Source of the DNA: Arenicella sp.
Lineage (GTDB): Bacteria; Pseudomonadota; Gammaproteobacteria; Arenicellales; Arenicellaceae
Direction of reading: 5' to 3'
Length of the DNA stretch: 7,485 nt
NCBI GenBank assembly: GCA_023299895.1
Contig: JALZWI010000107.1
Coordinates: 1-7,485, forward strand
The notes beneath the pieces are model-generated. The model saw only the letters and a program-made list of their open reading frames with translations, was not told where the DNA came from and did not search any database. Below, in pieces: positions 5,972 to 7,485 of the stretch. Numbering within the stretch: the stretch's first letter is position 1; each line of letters opens with the position of its first letter. A program made the position numbers and the translations under genes.

Positions 5972-7447
5972 ATGCCTGAAAAAAACTCTCTTCTTATTGG
6001 TGGCAACGGCACCCAAACCGTCTTGATGGATGCTTCAATGGCGAATCGCCACGGTATGATTGCTGGCGCGACTGGCACTGGCAAAACGGTGACACTGCAG
6101 ATCTTAGCTGAAAATTTCTCAAAAATTGGCGTTCCTGTTTTTCTGGCAGACGTTAAAGGTGATGTTTCTGGCATTGGCAAAGAAGCTAAACCTCACCCTA
6201 AAATAGACGAACGTATTGCGACAATCGGCATCGATAATTACAAGATGCAAGGTCATCCAGTCGTTTTTTGGGACTTATTTGGTAAAAATGGCCACCCTAT
6301 TCGCACGACTGTGAGTGAGATTGGCCCATTATTATTAGCAAACTTACTGGAATTGAACGACACTCAAACAGGCATTTTATATGCTTGCTTTAAAATTGCT
6401 GATGATCAAGGAATGCTCATCTTAGACATGAAAGACTTACGTGCCATGCTTAACTGGATGGGCGAAAACCGGACGAAACTAAGTTCAGAATATGGCAATA
6501 TTTCCACCGCCAGCCTGGGTGCGATACAACGAGGTTTATTGGTTTTAGATGAACAAGGCGCAGAGTTTTTATTAGGAGAGCCTGCAATTGCTCTAGCCGA
6601 TCTGATGAATTTTGATTTTTCTGGCCGCGGGGTAATCAATATATTAGATGCGAGTAAACTGATTCAAACCTCACCGAAACTGTATTCGACATTTCTTTTA
6701 TGGTTGCTATCTGAATTATTTGAAACATTACCTGAAGTTGGTGATGCCGATAAGCCAAAGTTTGTAATGTTTTTTGATGAAGCTCATTTACTCTTCAATG
6801 ATGCGCCTAAAGTGTTGGTCGACAAAATAGAACAAGTCGTCCGATTAATTAGATCTAAGGGTGTTGGTATTTATTTTATTTCACAAAGTCCCTTAGACAT
6901 ACCTGAAGAAATTCTAGGGCAACTGGGTCTAAAGATTCAACATGCGTTACGAGCATTTACGCCTAAAGATCAAAAAGCAGTCCGAATCGTCGCAGAAACT
7001 TTTCGTGCTAACCCGAAAATTGATACTGCTTCTGTAATTACAGAATTAGGCGTTGGCGAAGCGTTGGTATCAACACTCAACGCAGATGGCATTCCTACAC
7101 AAGTTGAGCAAATACTAATTCGCCCGCCTGAATCGCGCATTGGCCCAATGACTCATGAAGAACGCCAAGAACAAATCTCCAGGTCTCCGCTCAGAGGTCG
7201 TTACGATACGGCACTTGATCGTGAGTCAGCTTATGAAATGCTAATTGAACGCAATAAACAGGCCATGGAAATACAAGAGCAGCATGAGGCGCAAGAGGCG
7301 CAAGTAAAAGCCGAAAAAAAATCCAACACACGTAAATCAACACGGCAAACTCCGACCGAAGCCTTTATTAAAAGTGCCGCTAGATCAATAGGGACAACAC
7401 TTGGAAGCCGCCTAATAAGAGGCGTATTAGGCTCTTTACTTAAATGA
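5972..7447 (+). CDS. yjgR: YjgR-family HerA/FtsK-like P-loop ATPase (DUF853)
   Basis: This 491-residue protein is close to the family's usual length of about 500. It begins LLIGGNG and then has the Walker A motif GATGTGKT (32-39) and LADVKGDVSGIG (58-69), a family hallmark. Walker B is VMFFDEAH (265-272), and SQSP (304-307) sits in the sensor position. HALRAFTPKDQKAVR (324-338) and LGVGEALVSTL (359-369) complete the conserved ATPase core. A charged, Gln/Glu/Lys-rich tail (about 395-460) leads to EAFIKSAARSIG...RLIRGVLGSLLK, the conserved family C-terminus, so the gene is intact. It belongs to the HerA/FtsK superfamily of DNA-translocating ATPases, but the cellular role of YjgR is not established. 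No ribosome binding site is evident before ATG 5972; the start is supported by the family-like N-terminus. It is transcribed away from the GTPase locus and is probably functionally separate. Confidence 0.95.
   Translation: MPEKNSLLIGGNGTQTVLMDASMANRHGMIAGATGTGKTVTLQILAENFSKIGVPVFLADVKGDVSGIGKEAKPHPKIDERIATIGIDNYKMQGHPVVFWDLFGKNGHPIRTTVSEIGPLLLANLLELNDTQTGILYACFKIADDQGMLILDMKDLRAMLNWMGENRTKLSSEYGNISTASLGAIQRGLLVLDEQGAEFLLGEPAIALADLMNFDFSGRGVINILDASKLIQTSPKLYSTFLLWLLSELFETLPEVGDADKPKFVMFFDEAHLLFNDAPKVLVDKIEQVVRLIRSKGVGIYFISQSPLDIPEEILGQLGLKIQHALRAFTPKDQKAVRIVAETFRANPKIDTASVITELGVGEALVSTLNADGIPTQVEQILIRPPESRIGPMTHEERQEQISRSPLRGRYDTALDRESAYEMLIERNKQAMEIQEQHEAQEAQVKAEKKSNTRKSTRQTPTEAFIKSAARSIGTTLGSRLIRGVLGSLLK
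7410..7432 (+). other. Stem-loop in the last codons of yjgR
   Basis: GCCTAATA (7410-7417) and TATTAGGC (7425-7432) pair perfectly around a 7-base loop. The stem is followed by TCTTTACTT, not a clean T-run, so it is at best a weak terminator or a 3'-end stabilising hairpin, and may be chance within coding sequence. Confidence 0.35.
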
Positions 7448-7485
7448 TATTATTAAATTACATATTTGCCTAAAAAAGCACCACA

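Noticed and set aside
5959..6180. Minus-strand open frame of 73 codons over the yjgR start
   Set aside because: Antisense shadow of the conserved Walker A region of yjgR; no domain or ribosome binding site.
6406..6639. Minus-strand open frame of 77 codons inside yjgR
   Set aside because: Antisense shadow of a conserved gene with no protein features of its own.

Overview
The window looks like ordinary chromosome from a moderately AT-rich gammaproteobacterium. Both outer genes are recognisable proteobacterial housekeeping-type genes: a YpfJ-type membrane zinc peptidase cut by the left edge, and a complete YjgR-type HerA/FtsK-like ATPase on the right. The genus cannot be read from the sequence. 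No rRNA, tRNA, CRISPR array, transposase or phage gene is visible.

Layout. From about 5715 down to 1, every gene is on the minus strand, closely spaced, and probably forms one or two operons. In transcription order these are: an OmpR/PhoB-type response regulator (5715-5026); a coiled-coil protein (4975-4433); a one-pass membrane protein with a roadblock/longin-like cytosolic region and a BON-like repeat region (4383-2959); a small Rab/Ras-like GTPase (2936-2451); after a 142-base gap, a soluble PAS-type hybrid histidine kinase (2308-809); a single-domain HPt protein (785-477); and ypfJ (438 to beyond the edge). A 256-base divergent intergenic region (5716-5971) separates this block from yjgR (5972-7447, plus strand). 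It carries a perfect 13-base inverted repeat and candidate promoters in both directions.

How the genes may work together. The locus holds every module of a His-Asp-His-Asp phosphorelay: kinase His149, receiver Asp433, HPt His52 and response-regulator Asp51. Embedded in it is a small-GTPase module made of the GTPase, a membrane protein with a possible roadblock-like domain, and a coiled-coil protein. The membrane protein and the coiled-coil protein begin with a similar short helical motif, which suggests a shared docking partner. The arrangement recalls MglA/MglB-type polarity modules, where a roadblock protein regulates a Ras-like GTPase, but the proteins are different and the output is unknown. 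This phosphorelay plus GTPase cassette is the main candidate for an under-described system. The GTPase has Arg instead of the catalytic Gln in its switch II motif, and the kinase gene carries a nine-G homopolymer.
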